DNA of 64,000 bases, taken from the NCBI RefSeq assembly GCF_000336755.1, contig NZ_AOLK01000008.1, forward strand, positions 1-64,000, read 5' to 3'. Below are positions 1 through 8,708 of this stretch, one piece after another; the first letter of the stretch is position 1; every line of letters begins with the position of its first letter. The position numbers and the translations under genes are program-made. The notes under the pieces are model-generated. The model saw nothing but the letters and a program-made list of their open reading frames with translations. It made no database searches and was not told the origin of the DNA. The stretch is from Haloferax elongans ATCC BAA-1513. GTDB taxonomy: Archaea > Halobacteriota > Halobacteria > Halobacteriales > Haloferacaceae.

Positions 1-30
1 TGAATCGCCCTGCAATCGCGGTGTGTCGTA

Positions 31-74
31 CGCATTCTTCCGAAATGCCTTGGACCACTTAAGGCCGTCGTATC
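31..74 (-). promoter_or_regulatory. rRNA-type promoter, downstream copy
   Basis: Read on the minus strand, this element carries CGACGGCC, then CTTAAGTG as TATA box, then ATTTCGGAAGAATGCG around the expected start near position 33. It aligns with the element at 181-224, sharing CGACGGCCTT, TTCGGAA and AATGCG at the same spacing. The layout resembles the repeated promoters of haloarchaeal rRNA operons as I remember them (CGACGG, TTTATGTACC, ACTCGGA, ATGCGA). A 16S gene is expected beyond the left edge. Confidence 0.6.
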
Positions 75-180
75 GTCGGCGGGCCCGGGAGAGTGTATCA
101 TCCCGGTGAGCGCCAGACGGCCTTGGGTCGAGAGGCGTTCGAAAGTGAAGCCGTCGGGGGGAGTGCCCCCGTGCGCTTCT

Positions 181-224
181 TCGCATTATTCCGAATGGCA
201 CGGGTACATAAAAGGCCGTCGAAC
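181..224 (-). promoter_or_regulatory. rRNA-type promoter, upstream copy
   Basis: The minus strand reads TTCGACGGCC, TTTTATGTACCCG, CATTCGGAAT and AATGCGA. This is very close to the haloarchaeal rRNA promoter pattern. The TATA box TTTTATG is at 207-213 and the expected start is near 183. It lies 150 bp upstream of the second copy at 31-74. That both copies serve an rRNA operon to the left is inferred. Confidence 0.65.
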
Positions 225-517
225 AGATGGCGCATCGTCATGCGGTTTCATGCCGTGAGCAATGATAAACGATACAGCAGTCGCTCGGGGAGCGTAGATA
301 TCACGCGACTGGAGGCCGGCCGTTCATCCCTCGCATCGCACGTGCGGTCTGACCGGGTGTTGGTCGCGTAGGCGAAACTGACAGGGCCGCACTCAAAGAC
401 GTATCGACTACAGAGTGGGACTACTCGGCAGTACCAGATTCGTGTGTGTCGGATTGATTCTCTACACGCACGCGTACGCGGACGACGTAAAGAAAACCAG
501 ACCGACTACTCGGCCGC

Positions 518-832
518 CTACTCGTCGAGGTGCTCGATACCCTTCTTCGAGACGTTCCCTTTCGTAATCTCGCCTTCCATCCACTCCGGTTTGTCACCGG
601 GAGCGTCACTTGTCCACGCCCAGGCGTCGAAGATGTGAACCTTGTCGGTTCCCTTCTCACGAAGGCGAATCTCCGTTGCGTTCGCCTGTGCATTGTCTTC
701 AGAGCCTGCCGGATCAAGGCGCCGCGCTGCTTTGAGCGCTGCCTGTCGGGGCATACTTCCGGAAAACACACTCGTCTCTGTCCCGTTCTCCTCTCGGAGC
801 ACAAAGTTCCGCTTACCGTCCTCGCGTACCAT
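518..832 (-). CDS. mc1: non-histone chromosomal protein MC1
   Basis: This 104-aa protein matches the archaeal MC1 family: an abundant, monomeric DNA-bending protein that compacts or kinks the chromosome. Family hallmarks visible are RNFVLREENGTE near the N-terminus, the PRQAALKAARRL helix, IRLREKGTDKVHIFDAWAW and the C-terminal W-M pair before EITKGNVSKKGIEHL. Length agrees with the family (about 90-105 aa). Compared with methanogen MC1 it has an acidic insert (DPAGSEDNAQANA), as expected in a halophile. A TATA element (ATATATTTATC, minus strand, 872-882) sits about 45 bases upstream of the ATG, giving a short leader. The gene lies just upstream of the rRNA-type promoters and reads in the same direction. 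Confidence 0.9.
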   Translation of the reverse strand: MVREDGKRNFVLREENGTETSVFSGSMPRQAALKAARRLDPAGSEDNAQANATEIRLREKGTDKVHIFDAWAWTSDAPGDKPEWMEGEITKGNVSKKGIEHLDE

Positions 833-871
833 GATTTTCCACCTCTATGGCAATCAACCACATGGCACAAG

Positions 872-919
872 ATAAATATATCGCCGATTTTCGACCGACG
901 ACGGGGCCATACTTATATA
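872..919. promoter_or_regulatory. TATA elements between MC1 and the AbrB-like gene
   Basis: ATATATTTATC on the minus strand (872-882) is placed to drive MC1. A second AT element, ACTTATATA (911-919, plus), could be an upstream promoter for the rightward gene or a distal one for MC1. The rightward gene also has its own closer TATA (CTTATGTA, 1030-1037). Confidence 0.5.
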
Positions 920-1070
920 CTCCACCGTCGAGCCGAGCTCGAAGAGCGGTATCGACTTGGTCTGGAATCTAGAAACGAGACGGCACCACAACCGGGATTT
1001 CCCCCTCAATCTGAGGGGCGGAGACAACACTTATGTATTCCCTGCGGCGAACCAACGGATAGACCCCCAG

Positions 1071-1268
1071 ATGGTCCGGAAAAAGAAGCTCAGTCCGAGT
1101 GGAGCCAAAGACGAAAACGGCGAGTACCACAACGTCCACGTCAACCTCCACGAGGATGAACTCGCGGTCGCTGGCATGGAAATCGGCGACGAGGTATTCG
1201 TTCGTGTCCGAGACGGGAAAATCATCATCCAGAAAGCAGACCCAGAGCAGGTCGAACACGACTTCTGA
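1071..1268 (+). CDS. small AbrB/SpoVT-like protein
   Basis: The 65-aa acidic protein has the short beta-rich pattern of swapped-hairpin AbrB/MazE DNA-binding domains: VHVNLHEDELAVAGMEIGDEVFVRVRDGKIIIQKAD, where 'GDEVFVRVRDGKIII' is the typical hairpin. The ATG at 1071 is chosen because a TATA box CTTATGTA lies at 1030-1037 and predicts a start near 1061; an upstream in-frame start at 957 would precede this promoter. No toxin-like gene is adjacent, so this is more likely a stand-alone regulator than an antitoxin. Its target is unknown. Confidence 0.7.
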   Translation: MVRKKKLSPSGAKDENGEYHNVHVNLHEDELAVAGMEIGDEVFVRVRDGKIIIQKADPEQVEHDF

Positions 1269-1330
1269 GGACGGACAGCCGTGACCGTTCTGCGAAGTAG
1301 TGTTCCTAGCGACTCGCCCGCACCACAGGC

Positions 1331-2386
1331 ATGAATCCTTACCACCTCGCCAAACCGTTCCTCTTTTCGCTCCCACCAGAAACGGCACACGGCACTATCC
1401 ACGGACTCCTGCGCGCAGTCCGCGGAACGCCCGTCGAATCACTCCTCGAACGACAGTACCGCGTCGAGGACCCACGTCTCGAGACGACTGCGTTCGGCCT
1501 CGAGTTCCCGAATCCAGTCGGCGTCGCCGCCGGATTCGACAAGAACGCCGAAGTTCCAACTGTCCTCGCCGCACTCGGCTTCGGCCACGTCGAAGTCGGC
1601 GGCGTCACCGCGAAAGCGCAGTCCGGGAATCCGCGGCCGCGGATGTTCCGTCTCCCCGAAGACGAGGCCATCATCAATCGAATGGGCCTCAACAACGACG
1701 GCGCGGACGTGGTCGGCCGTCGACTTCAAGCCGGTCCCCGACCCGACATCCCGGTCGGTGTCAACCTCGCGCTCTCCGAAGTTACCGCGGCCGAGGACGC
1801 ACCCGAAGACTATCTGTACACCTACGAGCGCGTCGCCGACGGCTCTGACTACGTCGTCGTCAACGTCTCGTGTCCCAACAGTGAGGGCTTCCGCGACCTC
1901 CAGAACCGCGACTCCCTCGAAGCGATTCTCGGAACGCTCACGGACGCGGGTGCCGACCCGCTTCTGGTCAAACTCTCGCCCGACCTTCCGGACCCCGCCA
2001 TCGAAGACGCCCTCGAAGTCGTCGACGACCTCTCGCTCGACGGTATCATCGCGAGCAACACGACGACCTCCCGACCTGACTCGCTGCAGAACCCCAATCA
2101 GGCCGAACGCGGCGGTCTCTCCGGGAAGCCAATCGAAGGCCGCGCCACCGACCTCATTCGATTCATCGCCGAGCGCACCGACGTGCCAATCGTCGGCGTC
2201 GGCGGCGTCTCCGATGCAGACGGGGCATACCAGAAGATTCGCGCGGGTGCCTCGATGGTCCAACTCTACACAGGCCTCGTCTACGAAGGGCCGTCTCTCG
2301 CGCGCGACATCAACCGTGGACTCCTCGACCACCTCGAACGCGACGGCTTCGACTCCATCGACGACGCGGTCGGCGTCGACCTGTAA
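1331..2386 (+). CDS. pyrD: dihydroorotate dehydrogenase, class 2-like
   Basis: This 351-aa FMN enzyme oxidises dihydroorotate to orotate, the fourth step of UMP synthesis. Class 2 enzymes are membrane-associated and pass electrons to quinone. Visible features are an N-terminal helical extension (residues 1-45) typical of class 2, FPNPVGVAAGFDKN, NRMGLNNDG, KLSPDLPD, ASNTTTSRPD, GGLSGKPIEG, and the phosphate-binding VGVGGVSDADGAYQKIRAGAS. The catalytic loop reads VNVSCPNSEGF, so Cys181 occupies the place of the serine base of bacterial class 2 enzymes (see findings). A GC hairpin and T-run follow the gene, so it is probably monocistronic. Confidence 0.93.
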   Translation: MNPYHLAKPFLFSLPPETAHGTIHGLLRAVRGTPVESLLERQYRVEDPRLETTAFGLEFPNPVGVAAGFDKNAEVPTVLAALGFGHVEVGGVTAKAQSGNPRPRMFRLPEDEAIINRMGLNNDGADVVGRRLQAGPRPDIPVGVNLALSEVTAAEDAPEDYLYTYERVADGSDYVVVNVSCPNSEGFRDLQNRDSLEAILGTLTDAGADPLLVKLSPDLPDPAIEDALEVVDDLSLDGIIASNTTTSRPDSLQNPNQAERGGLSGKPIEGRATDLIRFIAERTDVPIVGVGGVSDADGAYQKIRAGASMVQLYTGLVYEGPSLARDINRGLLDHLERDGFDSIDDAVGVDL

Positions 2387-2400
2387 GTCGGCCGCGGCAA

Positions 2401-2431
2401 GCCCGCCGCGGGCGAACCGAAGTCTGTTTTT
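2401..2431 (+). terminator. hairpin plus T-run after pyrD
   Basis: GCCCGC-C-GCGGGC (2401-2413) is followed by T5 at 2427-2431, 15-45 bases after the pyrD stop. A T-run is the usual archaeal termination signal; the hairpin may help or be incidental. Confidence 0.45.
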
Positions 2432-2453
2432 CTCCCCACTCGGTTGACCCATT

Positions 2454-3743
2454 GTGCGTCTTCCCTCCCCTCACGATTCCGGGGCGCTCGCGGTCCTCGC
2501 ATCCAACGCGGTCGCTCCAGTCGGTGTCCTGTTGCTCGGCTGGTCCCCGTCGGTGCTCTTCGGCGTGTTCGTCGCCGAAGTCGCCGCCGTCCTGTTCTGG
2601 ACGTGCGTGAAAATCCCGTTCGCCGCCAAACGCCCGAACAACGCCATGGGCGAGGACAACCGATTACTCGGACCACTACAGGCAAAGCGAGGCGGCCTCT
2701 CGGTTCCGGGGCCGTTTCCGCCGTTTTACCCCCGAAATGTCCCGGTCTTGCTCGTGACCATCTTCTTCCTCGTACCACTCGAACTGGTGGTTGCGTTCAT
2801 GGTATTCGGGTTGATAGACCCCGTCGTCACCGACGAGACAGCCGGTCGAATTCTCTTGGGCGGGGTCGGTGTGTTCGTCGGGCGGGGCGTCGAAACCGGA
2901 ACCCAGTACTTCGTGAACGCGGGCTACCGAAACCACTCGGCGCGGTCAGTGTTGCTGTCTCCGTTCAAGTTGCTCATCGCAATCGCCGCGCTTCTGGCCG
3001 TCGCTGGGCCGTTACTTGGGTCGGTCGAGAGTGGAATTCTCGCCGTCACTGTCGTCGCTGCCGGAAAACTCCTGTACGACCTTCGGTCGCTGCAGGTCGA
3101 ACGCGACGAGAACAAACGGGGTGCGTTCTATCGCTTGTACGGAAGCAAGGAGACCGAAATCGAACCGGTCCCGGTCGCAGTCCCCGAGGGAGAGCCAGCA
3201 CATCGCGTCCGGCTCGGGCGCGTGTCAGCAATCGCCGACGCGGGCTACCGAAGCATTCGGTACACGCTTTCGAGCGGCGTACTCTGGTGCTACGCTGGTG
3301 CTGTGGCGATGGCCGTCTTCGGAGCGGGGTCACTCACACTCGCGTGTCTGGCACTCGTCGGAGTGTTTGCCGCGGTCAGGGCGACCACGCGGTATCTCAC
3401 GTACGGTACGGTCGAGTACCGCTGTTACGATGACGTGCTCGTCGTCTACGACGAAGTGTTAGACGAACCGCAAGCGCGACTCGAACGCGATGCAATCACC
3501 GATGTCACCGTGCATTCGGACGCCGTCGACCGATTGTTCGGCACCGAGACGGTGGAGTTCGACACGGACGTAGAGACGGGGCCAGACGTGCAACTCACAG
3601 TGCCAGAACCTGAGGAAGTCAACGAAGACGACGCGAACGCGAACCATCCGCAGGTCGTCCCTCACGTCGACGATGCCGAGACGATAATCGAGACACTCGG
3701 TGTTGGACGGGAGCAACGACTCACGTCAAACGGAGACGACTGA
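2454..3743 (+). CDS. haloarchaeal membrane protein with PH-like C-terminal domain
   Basis: The 429-aa protein starts at GTG. It has hydrophobic segments near residues 10-50, 98-125, 132-150, 165-205 and 270-310, so it is an integral membrane protein of about six to eight helices. The N-terminal half resembles the DUF6498-type haloarchaeal membrane family (tentative). The C-terminal part (about 310-385) has the beta pattern of a bacterial PH-like domain (VEYRCYDDVLVVYDE, ARLERDAITDVTV, FGTETVEFDTD), followed by an acidic tail. Function is unknown. It shares no operon with pyrD, judging from the terminator between them. Confidence 0.75.
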   Translation: MRLPSPHDSGALAVLASNAVAPVGVLLLGWSPSVLFGVFVAEVAAVLFWTCVKIPFAAKRPNNAMGEDNRLLGPLQAKRGGLSVPGPFPPFYPRNVPVLLVTIFFLVPLELVVAFMVFGLIDPVVTDETAGRILLGGVGVFVGRGVETGTQYFVNAGYRNHSARSVLLSPFKLLIAIAALLAVAGPLLGSVESGILAVTVVAAGKLLYDLRSLQVERDENKRGAFYRLYGSKETEIEPVPVAVPEGEPAHRVRLGRVSAIADAGYRSIRYTLSSGVLWCYAGAVAMAVFGAGSLTLACLALVGVFAAVRATTRYLTYGTVEYRCYDDVLVVYDEVLDEPQARLERDAITDVTVHSDAVDRLFGTETVEFDTDVETGPDVQLTVPEPEEVNEDDANANHPQVVPHVDDAETIIETLGVGREQRLTSNGDD

Positions 3744-3768
3744 CGACGACAGCCGGACTGAACAGTCG

Positions 3769-3788
3769 AAAAAAGAAGCGAACGCTTC
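3769..3788 (-). terminator. terminator of valS
   Basis: On the minus strand the stem GAAGCG-TT-CGCTTC (3775-3788) is followed directly by T6 (3769-3774), just past the valS stop codon at 3791. This looks like a hairpin plus U-tract terminator. It also separates the convergent membrane-protein gene. Confidence 0.6.
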
Positions 3789-3790
3789 GC

Positions 3791-6403
3791 TTAGTTCTCG
3801 TTCTTCACGATGACGAGCGCGCCCTCGGTCTCGACGAATTCTCCCTCGCCAGAGTAGGTGCGCTCTTCGTTGACCTCGAACGCGTCGGGGCCGAGTTCGA
3901 CGCCCGCGACGTGGAGTTCGTCGCCGACGAGTTCGTAGTCGTCCTGTGCGAGCGCCGCCTCGATGTCAGGCACTTTGCTTCCGTACTCGGGACCGACGAT
4001 GGAGTAGTCGAGGTCGATGCCAGAGGTGACAGACTCGATAGGCGGTTCCTCGTCGGTCGAGGTGAGCGAATCGACGTGCATCACGCCGCTGATGTCGCCT
4101 TCGAAGCCGTCGATGGTGCCGTAGACTTCGACTTCGTCGATGCTGGCGTTCATCGAAAGCTGAGCGTCGCTTTTGTACTTGCGCAGCGCGCCGACGACGG
4201 CCATGGCGGTCTCACCGGCCTCGACGTCGGCGTCGAGTCCGAGCGGTTCGGGCCACGACTGGGCGTGGACGCTCTCGCCGTCGTACATGTCGTGCCAGAG
4301 TTCCTCGGTGACGTGTGCGAGAATCGGCGCGAACAGACGGACGAACCGCCGGTGGACGGTCTGGAGCGTGTAGGCGGCCGAGGGGTCGTCGGCCTCGCGG
4401 AGTCGCTGTTTGGCGATTTCGAGGTAGTCGTCACAGAACGTGTGCCAGAAGAAGCTCCGGAGTCGGTCGCGAGCCTTCGAGAACTCGCGGTTGTCGAGCT
4501 TCTCCGTGACGAACTCGATTTCGCGGTCGAGCGACGCGAGGAGCCAGCGGTCGATGGCCTTCAGGTCGTCGTGGTCGAACTCGTCGGGCGCGTCCTCGGT
4601 GAGACTCTCGACGAGCTTTGACGCGTTCCAGAGCTTTCGAATGAGCTTCTCGCCTGCGACGAGGCCCTTTTCTTGGTACGGGAGGTCGTCGCCGACGGCG
4701 CTTCCGGCGGCCCAGTAGCGGGCGGCGTCGACCGGGAATTTGTCGAGGACTTCGTCGGGTGAGACGATGTTGCCGACCGACTTCGACATCTTTTCGCGGT
4801 TCTCGTCGAGGACCATCCCGTTTATCATCACGCTGTCGAACGGGACCTCGCCGGTGTGCTCGTAGCACTTGACGACCGTGTGGAACAGCCAGAAGGAGAT
4901 GATGTCGTGACCCTGCGGGCGCATGTCGAACGGGTAGAGTTCGTCGCGTTCGAGTTCCATCTCCTCCGTCTCGGGGTTCCAGTCCCATCCGGCGTTGATG
5001 AGCGGCGTCAGCGACGAAGTCGCCCACGTGTCGAAGACGTCGTCTTCGGCGACGAATTCGTCGTGGCCGCACTCGGGACAGGTATCGACCGGCGGGTCGT
5101 CCGAAAGCGGGTCGACCGGCAGGTCCTCGCGGTCGGCGACGACGACGTGTTCGCACTCGCCGCAGTACCAGACCGGGAACGGAATCCCCGAAGAGCGCTG
5201 CCGGGAGATGGCCCAGTCCCACTGGAGACCTTCAATCCAGTTTTTGTACCGCGTGAACATCTTCTCGGGGTACCAATCCATCTCCTCGCCCGCTTCGAGG
5301 TACTCCTCACGCTTGTCGAGCAGTTTGATGTACCACTGGTCTTTGACGAGGAATTCGACGCTCGTGCCACAGCGTTCGTGGACGTTGACCGTGTGCGTGA
5401 TAGCGCGCTTGTCGAGCAGCGCACCCTCGTCTTCGAGGTCGGCGACGATTTCCTCGCGTGCCTCGTCGGACGACAGGCCGGAGTACTCGCCAGCGACGTC
5501 GGTCATCGTGCCGGACTCGTCGATGGCGATACGGAGCGGCAGGTCGTGGGCCTGATACCACTCGATGTCGGTCTGGTCGCCGAAGGTACAGCACATGACG
5601 AGGCCCGTTCCCGTCTCTAAGTCGACGCGCTCGTCTTCGAGGATGGGAACCTGCTGGCCGAAAATCGGGATTTCGGCTTCTTGGCCGACGAGGTGCTGGT
5701 TCTCGTCGTCGTCGGGGTGGACGAACACCGAGACACACGCGGGGAGGAGTTCGGGCCGCGTCGTCGAGATGACAAAGGACTCCTCGGAATCGACAACGTC
5801 GAACTCGATGTCGTGGAAGTGCGAGCCCTGTTCGTCGTCTTCGGTCTCGACCTGCGAAATCGCGGTCTCACACTCGGGACACCAGATAGCTGGGGCGCGC
5901 TGGCGGTACTGTCGGTCCTGTTCGTACAGGTCGACGAACGACAGTTGCGAGACGCGCTGGACCTCCGGTGAGATGGTCTGGTACGTCTGGTTCCAGTCGA
6001 TGGACGTCCCGATACGCTGCATCTTCTCAGTGAACTCCGCCTCGTACTTCGAGGTGACTTCGCGGCAGAGCTTCTGGAACTCGCGTCGCTCGTAGTCCTG
6101 GTGTTTGATACCGAGTTCGTCCTCGGTCAGGAGTTCCGACGCGATGCCGTTGTCGTCGTATCCGAACGGGTAGTAGACTTCCTTGCCGCGCATCCGCTTG
6201 AATCGCGCGACGAAGTCCTGGAGGATAGAGCCGTAGACGTGGCCCCAGTGCAGACTTCCAGATACCGTCGGCGGCGGCGTGTCGATAGAGAAGACAGTGT
6301 CGGGGTCTACCGCGCTCTCCGGGAACGCGTACAGGTCTTCGTCGACCCACCTCTCTTGCCAGTTCGCCTCGACGGTTTCCGGGTCGTATTCTCCGCTCGG
6401 CAT
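3791..6403 (-). CDS. valS: valine--tRNA ligase
   Basis: This 870-aa class Ia synthetase charges tRNA-Val with valine and edits mischarged threonine. The signature HWGH lies at residues 52-55 and KMSKS at 538-542. The CP1 editing region includes STTRPELLPACVSVFVHPDD, and cysteine clusters in the insert (CPECETA; CGEC...CPECGHDEF) look like zinc knuckles. The anticodon-binding domain (HTFCDDYLEIAKQRL) and a short C-terminal extension follow. The ATG at 6403 gives MPSGEYDPETVEANWQERW, the normal N-terminus; a longer frame to 6442 crosses the TATA-like TTTAACA (about 6430-6438), which fits a nearly leaderless start at 6403. Confidence 0.95.
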   Translation of the reverse strand: MPSGEYDPETVEANWQERWVDEDLYAFPESAVDPDTVFSIDTPPPTVSGSLHWGHVYGSILQDFVARFKRMRGKEVYYPFGYDDNGIASELLTEDELGIKHQDYERREFQKLCREVTSKYEAEFTEKMQRIGTSIDWNQTYQTISPEVQRVSQLSFVDLYEQDRQYRQRAPAIWCPECETAISQVETEDDEQGSHFHDIEFDVVDSEESFVISTTRPELLPACVSVFVHPDDDENQHLVGQEAEIPIFGQQVPILEDERVDLETGTGLVMCCTFGDQTDIEWYQAHDLPLRIAIDESGTMTDVAGEYSGLSSDEAREEIVADLEDEGALLDKRAITHTVNVHERCGTSVEFLVKDQWYIKLLDKREEYLEAGEEMDWYPEKMFTRYKNWIEGLQWDWAISRQRSSGIPFPVWYCGECEHVVVADREDLPVDPLSDDPPVDTCPECGHDEFVAEDDVFDTWATSSLTPLINAGWDWNPETEEMELERDELYPFDMRPQGHDIISFWLFHTVVKCYEHTGEVPFDSVMINGMVLDENREKMSKSVGNIVSPDEVLDKFPVDAARYWAAGSAVGDDLPYQEKGLVAGEKLIRKLWNASKLVESLTEDAPDEFDHDDLKAIDRWLLASLDREIEFVTEKLDNREFSKARDRLRSFFWHTFCDDYLEIAKQRLREADDPSAAYTLQTVHRRFVRLFAPILAHVTEELWHDMYDGESVHAQSWPEPLGLDADVEAGETAMAVVGALRKYKSDAQLSMNASIDEVEVYGTIDGFEGDISGVMHVDSLTSTDEEPPIESVTSGIDLDYSIVGPEYGSKVPDIEAALAQDDYELVGDELHVAGVELGPDAFEVNEERTYSGEGEFVETEGALVIVKNEN

Positions 6404-6536
6404 TGCGTTGGCGTACCTACCACCGGGCGGCCTGTTAAACAACTCGGTTAGAGCGCCGAGGAGACGGAATGTAACCGAGAGAGCGCCAGCGGGTGAACCG
6501 GGACCAAAAAGAGATGGAGAGACAGCCGAACCGACC

Positions 6537-7742
6537 TCAGACGGTCGAAAGCGCCGATTCGAGGTCGGAGAGGAGGTCGTCGACGTGCTCGACGCCGACG
6601 GACATGCGGAGGAACGAATCGGAGATACCGAGGCGGTCGCGTTCGGTCTGCGACAGCGGGGAGTGCGTCATCGTCGCTGGGTGCTCGATGAGACTCTCGA
6701 CGCCGCCGAGACTGACAGCGAGCGGGAACTCGTCGAGGTGGCCGAGGAACTCAGCAGTCCCATCGAGGTCGGTGTCGAGTTCGAACGAGAGCACGCCGCC
6801 GAAGCCGGACTGCTGGCGGGCCGCGAGGTCGTGTTGCGGGTGCGATTCGAGACCGGGATAGAGGACGCGCGTGACGGCGTCGTGGGATTCGAGGAACTCT
6901 GCAATCTGCATCGCGTTCTCCTCGTGTTGGCGCATCCGCAGCGGGAGCGTCTTGATGCCGCGGAGGTTCAGATACGAGTCGAACGGCGAGAGCATCGACC
7001 CCATGCCGACGCGCTGGAGGAAGGTAATCTCCTCGACGATGTCGTCGCGGTCGGTGATGACGGCACCACCGATAGAGTCCGAATGGCCGTTGAGGAACTT
7101 CGTCGTGCTGTGGACGACCACGTCGGCACCGAGTGCAAGCGGGTTCTGGAAGTACGGGCTGAGGAAGGTGTTGTCGACGCCGAAAACGGCGTCCCACTCG
7201 TCGGCGATGGCCGCAATCGCCTCGATGTCACAGAGGTGCATAAGCGGGTTCGACGGCGTCTCCATCCAGATGAGACGCGTGTCGTCGCGCATCGCGGCTT
7301 CGACTTCCGACGTGTCGGTCGCATCGACGAAAGTCACCTCGACGTCGAGGCGCTCGTCGAACAGCCGAGTCAGCATCGTCTTCGTCCCGCCGTAGAGGTC
7401 CTCGAACGCGACGATGTGGTCACCGGGGCTGACCGTCGCCGTCATCGTCGCGGCGATAGCCGCTGTCCCGGAGACGAACGCGAGCGCGTGTTCGCCACCT
7501 TCGAGTGCCGCAAGCCGGTGTTCGAGCGCGTTGCGCGTCGGGTTCGACAGGCGAGAATACAGATACTCGCCCGCGTCGGGGTCGAGCGTCTCCAAATCTG
7601 CGTCCGGGTCCACATCGGGGATAGAATACGTCGACGACAGATGCAGCGGAACGACGACATCCTCGACGCCGGGAGCCGGGGCCTGCCCGCGTTCGCCATG
7701 AGTCACCGCCAACGTCTCTGGGTGTAATTCATAATTGTTCAT
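6537..7742 (-). CDS. cystathionine gamma-synthase/lyase family PLP enzyme
   Basis: The 401-aa protein belongs to the Cys/Met metabolism PLP family (MetB/MetC/CGL). It probably acts in trans-sulfuration between cysteine, cystathionine and homocysteine; the exact reaction cannot be told from sequence. The PLP-binding lysine is in STTKFLNGHSD (Lys215). Other family marks are GEYLYSRLSNPTRNALE, VSGTAAIAA, YGGTKTML, ETPSNPLMHLCDI and SLGGVESLIEHPATMTHS. The start MNNYELHPETLAVTHG (ATG at 7742) is preferred to one 24 bases upstream because the TATA-like CATTTAGG lies about 25-30 bases before it. It is transcribed alone. Confidence 0.88.
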   Translation of the reverse strand: MNNYELHPETLAVTHGERGQAPAPGVEDVVVPLHLSSTYSIPDVDPDADLETLDPDAGEYLYSRLSNPTRNALEHRLAALEGGEHALAFVSGTAAIAATMTATVSPGDHIVAFEDLYGGTKTMLTRLFDERLDVEVTFVDATDTSEVEAAMRDDTRLIWMETPSNPLMHLCDIEAIAAIADEWDAVFGVDNTFLSPYFQNPLALGADVVVHSTTKFLNGHSDSIGGAVITDRDDIVEEITFLQRVGMGSMLSPFDSYLNLRGIKTLPLRMRQHEENAMQIAEFLESHDAVTRVLYPGLESHPQHDLAARQQSGFGGVLSFELDTDLDGTAEFLGHLDEFPLAVSLGGVESLIEHPATMTHSPLSQTERDRLGISDSFLRMSVGVEHVDDLLSDLESALSTV

Positions 7743-7826
7743 GGAGTAACCCGGAACTGGATACATCCTAAATGTTTCTATCGGTAGCTGACCAAATGCA
7801 CAAAAGGAATTGAGAGAGGTTTAAAA

Positions 7827-8708
7827 TTACTGCTCGTTATTTGCTGTCGGCGGTGTGGACCGCCAGGTGTCGGTGTCGACGTCGGCCAGATACTGTGCGA
7901 GTGTCTGCGGAACGAGGCCGAATGCGGACAAGTCCGGGGTTACGTCTTCTGGCACGCTGTCTTCGAACCACTCGTACACGGTGGCGGGTTCGTCGCCGTG
8001 CTGTTCTCGGTACTCGCTGAGCGTGATGGGTGTGAATTCGACAGGGACTCCGAGCGCGTCAGAGAACGTTTCGGCAATCTCGGGCGGCGTCAGGGCGTCG
8101 CCGACGAGGTCGATAGTCGCACCGACGAACTGGCCTGGGTCGGCGAATGCCGCCGCAGCAGCCCGTCCGATGTCGTTCGCATCGACCAGTGGAAGCGTCG
8201 TCTCGGGTGACAACGGCAGTTCGAGGGACCCAGCGGCGGTGTCGTCAGAGAGTCGCCGAAAGTGCTGCATGAAAAGCGGCGACCGGACGATTGTCGCCGG
8301 GAGACCCGCGTCTCGGATGTGTTCTTCGACCGCGAACTTCGACTGGGTGGACGTGGGAAGGTTGCCCTTCGCCTGCGAGACAGACGAGTAGACGATGTGC
8401 GAGACGCCCGCATCGACTGCGGCATCGACGACTGAGCGAGCCTGTTCGGTCTCCGTCCCGGGGTCGAACGCGGAGGTCGTCACGCAGAACACGCCGTCGA
8501 CACCTTCGAGGAGTGCGCGCATTCGGGTTCGGTCGTGTAGTTCGCCCTCGACGACGTGGACACCGCGCTCGAGGAGGTTGCGGGCGCGGGGCGACGAGAG
8601 GTCACTGGCGAGGCCGTACACTTCGTGTCGTCCGAACTCGCCAGAGCGGAGGTGTTCGATGACGGCGCGGCCCTGATGGCCGAGAGCGCCGGTAACGAGG
8701 ACTTTCAT
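7827..8708 (-). CDS. NmrA-family NAD(P)-binding protein
   Basis: The 293-aa protein has a Rossmann start MKVLVTGALGHQGRAVIEHL and the atypical SDR layout of NmrA/HSCARG proteins. It lacks a clear YxxxK catalytic pair; instead it carries YSSVSQAKGN and TIVRSPLFMQHF. Relatives sense the NADP/NADPH ratio or act as quinone or flavonoid reductases, so the substrate is open. It is flanked by valine and phenylalanine tRNA synthetase genes but is separated from pheT by about 130 bases, so functional coupling is not implied. Confidence 0.8.
   Translation of the reverse strand: MKVLVTGALGHQGRAVIEHLRSGEFGRHEVYGLASDLSSPRARNLLERGVHVVEGELHDRTRMRALLEGVDGVFCVTTSAFDPGTETEQARSVVDAAVDAGVSHIVYSSVSQAKGNLPTSTQSKFAVEEHIRDAGLPATIVRSPLFMQHFRRLSDDTAAGSLELPLSPETTLPLVDANDIGRAAAAAFADPGQFVGATIDLVGDALTPPEIAETFSDALGVPVEFTPITLSEYREQHGDEPATVYEWFEDSVPEDVTPDLSAFGLVPQTLAQYLADVDTDTWRSTPPTANNEQ

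Larger units (their letters stand above)
1..517. other. non-coding region upstream of a putative rRNA operon
   Basis: No convincing protein gene is seen here. The only longer reading frame (93-371, plus) encodes a basic, Arg-rich peptide unlike haloarchaeal proteins. The stretch holds two tandem promoter-like elements, listed separately, reading leftward out of the window. A weaker third TATA-like site (GTTTATC on the minus strand, about 267-273) lies upstream of them. The next gene to the right, MC1, also reads leftward. Confidence 0.6.

Noticed and set aside
93-371. 92-codon plus-strand frame at the left end
   Set aside because: The product is basic and Arg/Ser-rich, unlike haloarchaeal proteins, and it runs antisense through the rRNA-type promoter at 181-224.
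1439-2452. 337-codon minus-strand frame opposite pyrD
   Set aside because: It is the mirror of a strongly coding gene; high third-position GC in pyrD keeps the opposite frame open. There is no domain in the translation.
7827-8708. Assignment of the NmrA-type protein as a classical short-chain dehydrogenase
   Set aside because: The YxxxK catalytic pair is missing, so only the broader NmrA-type annotation is supported.
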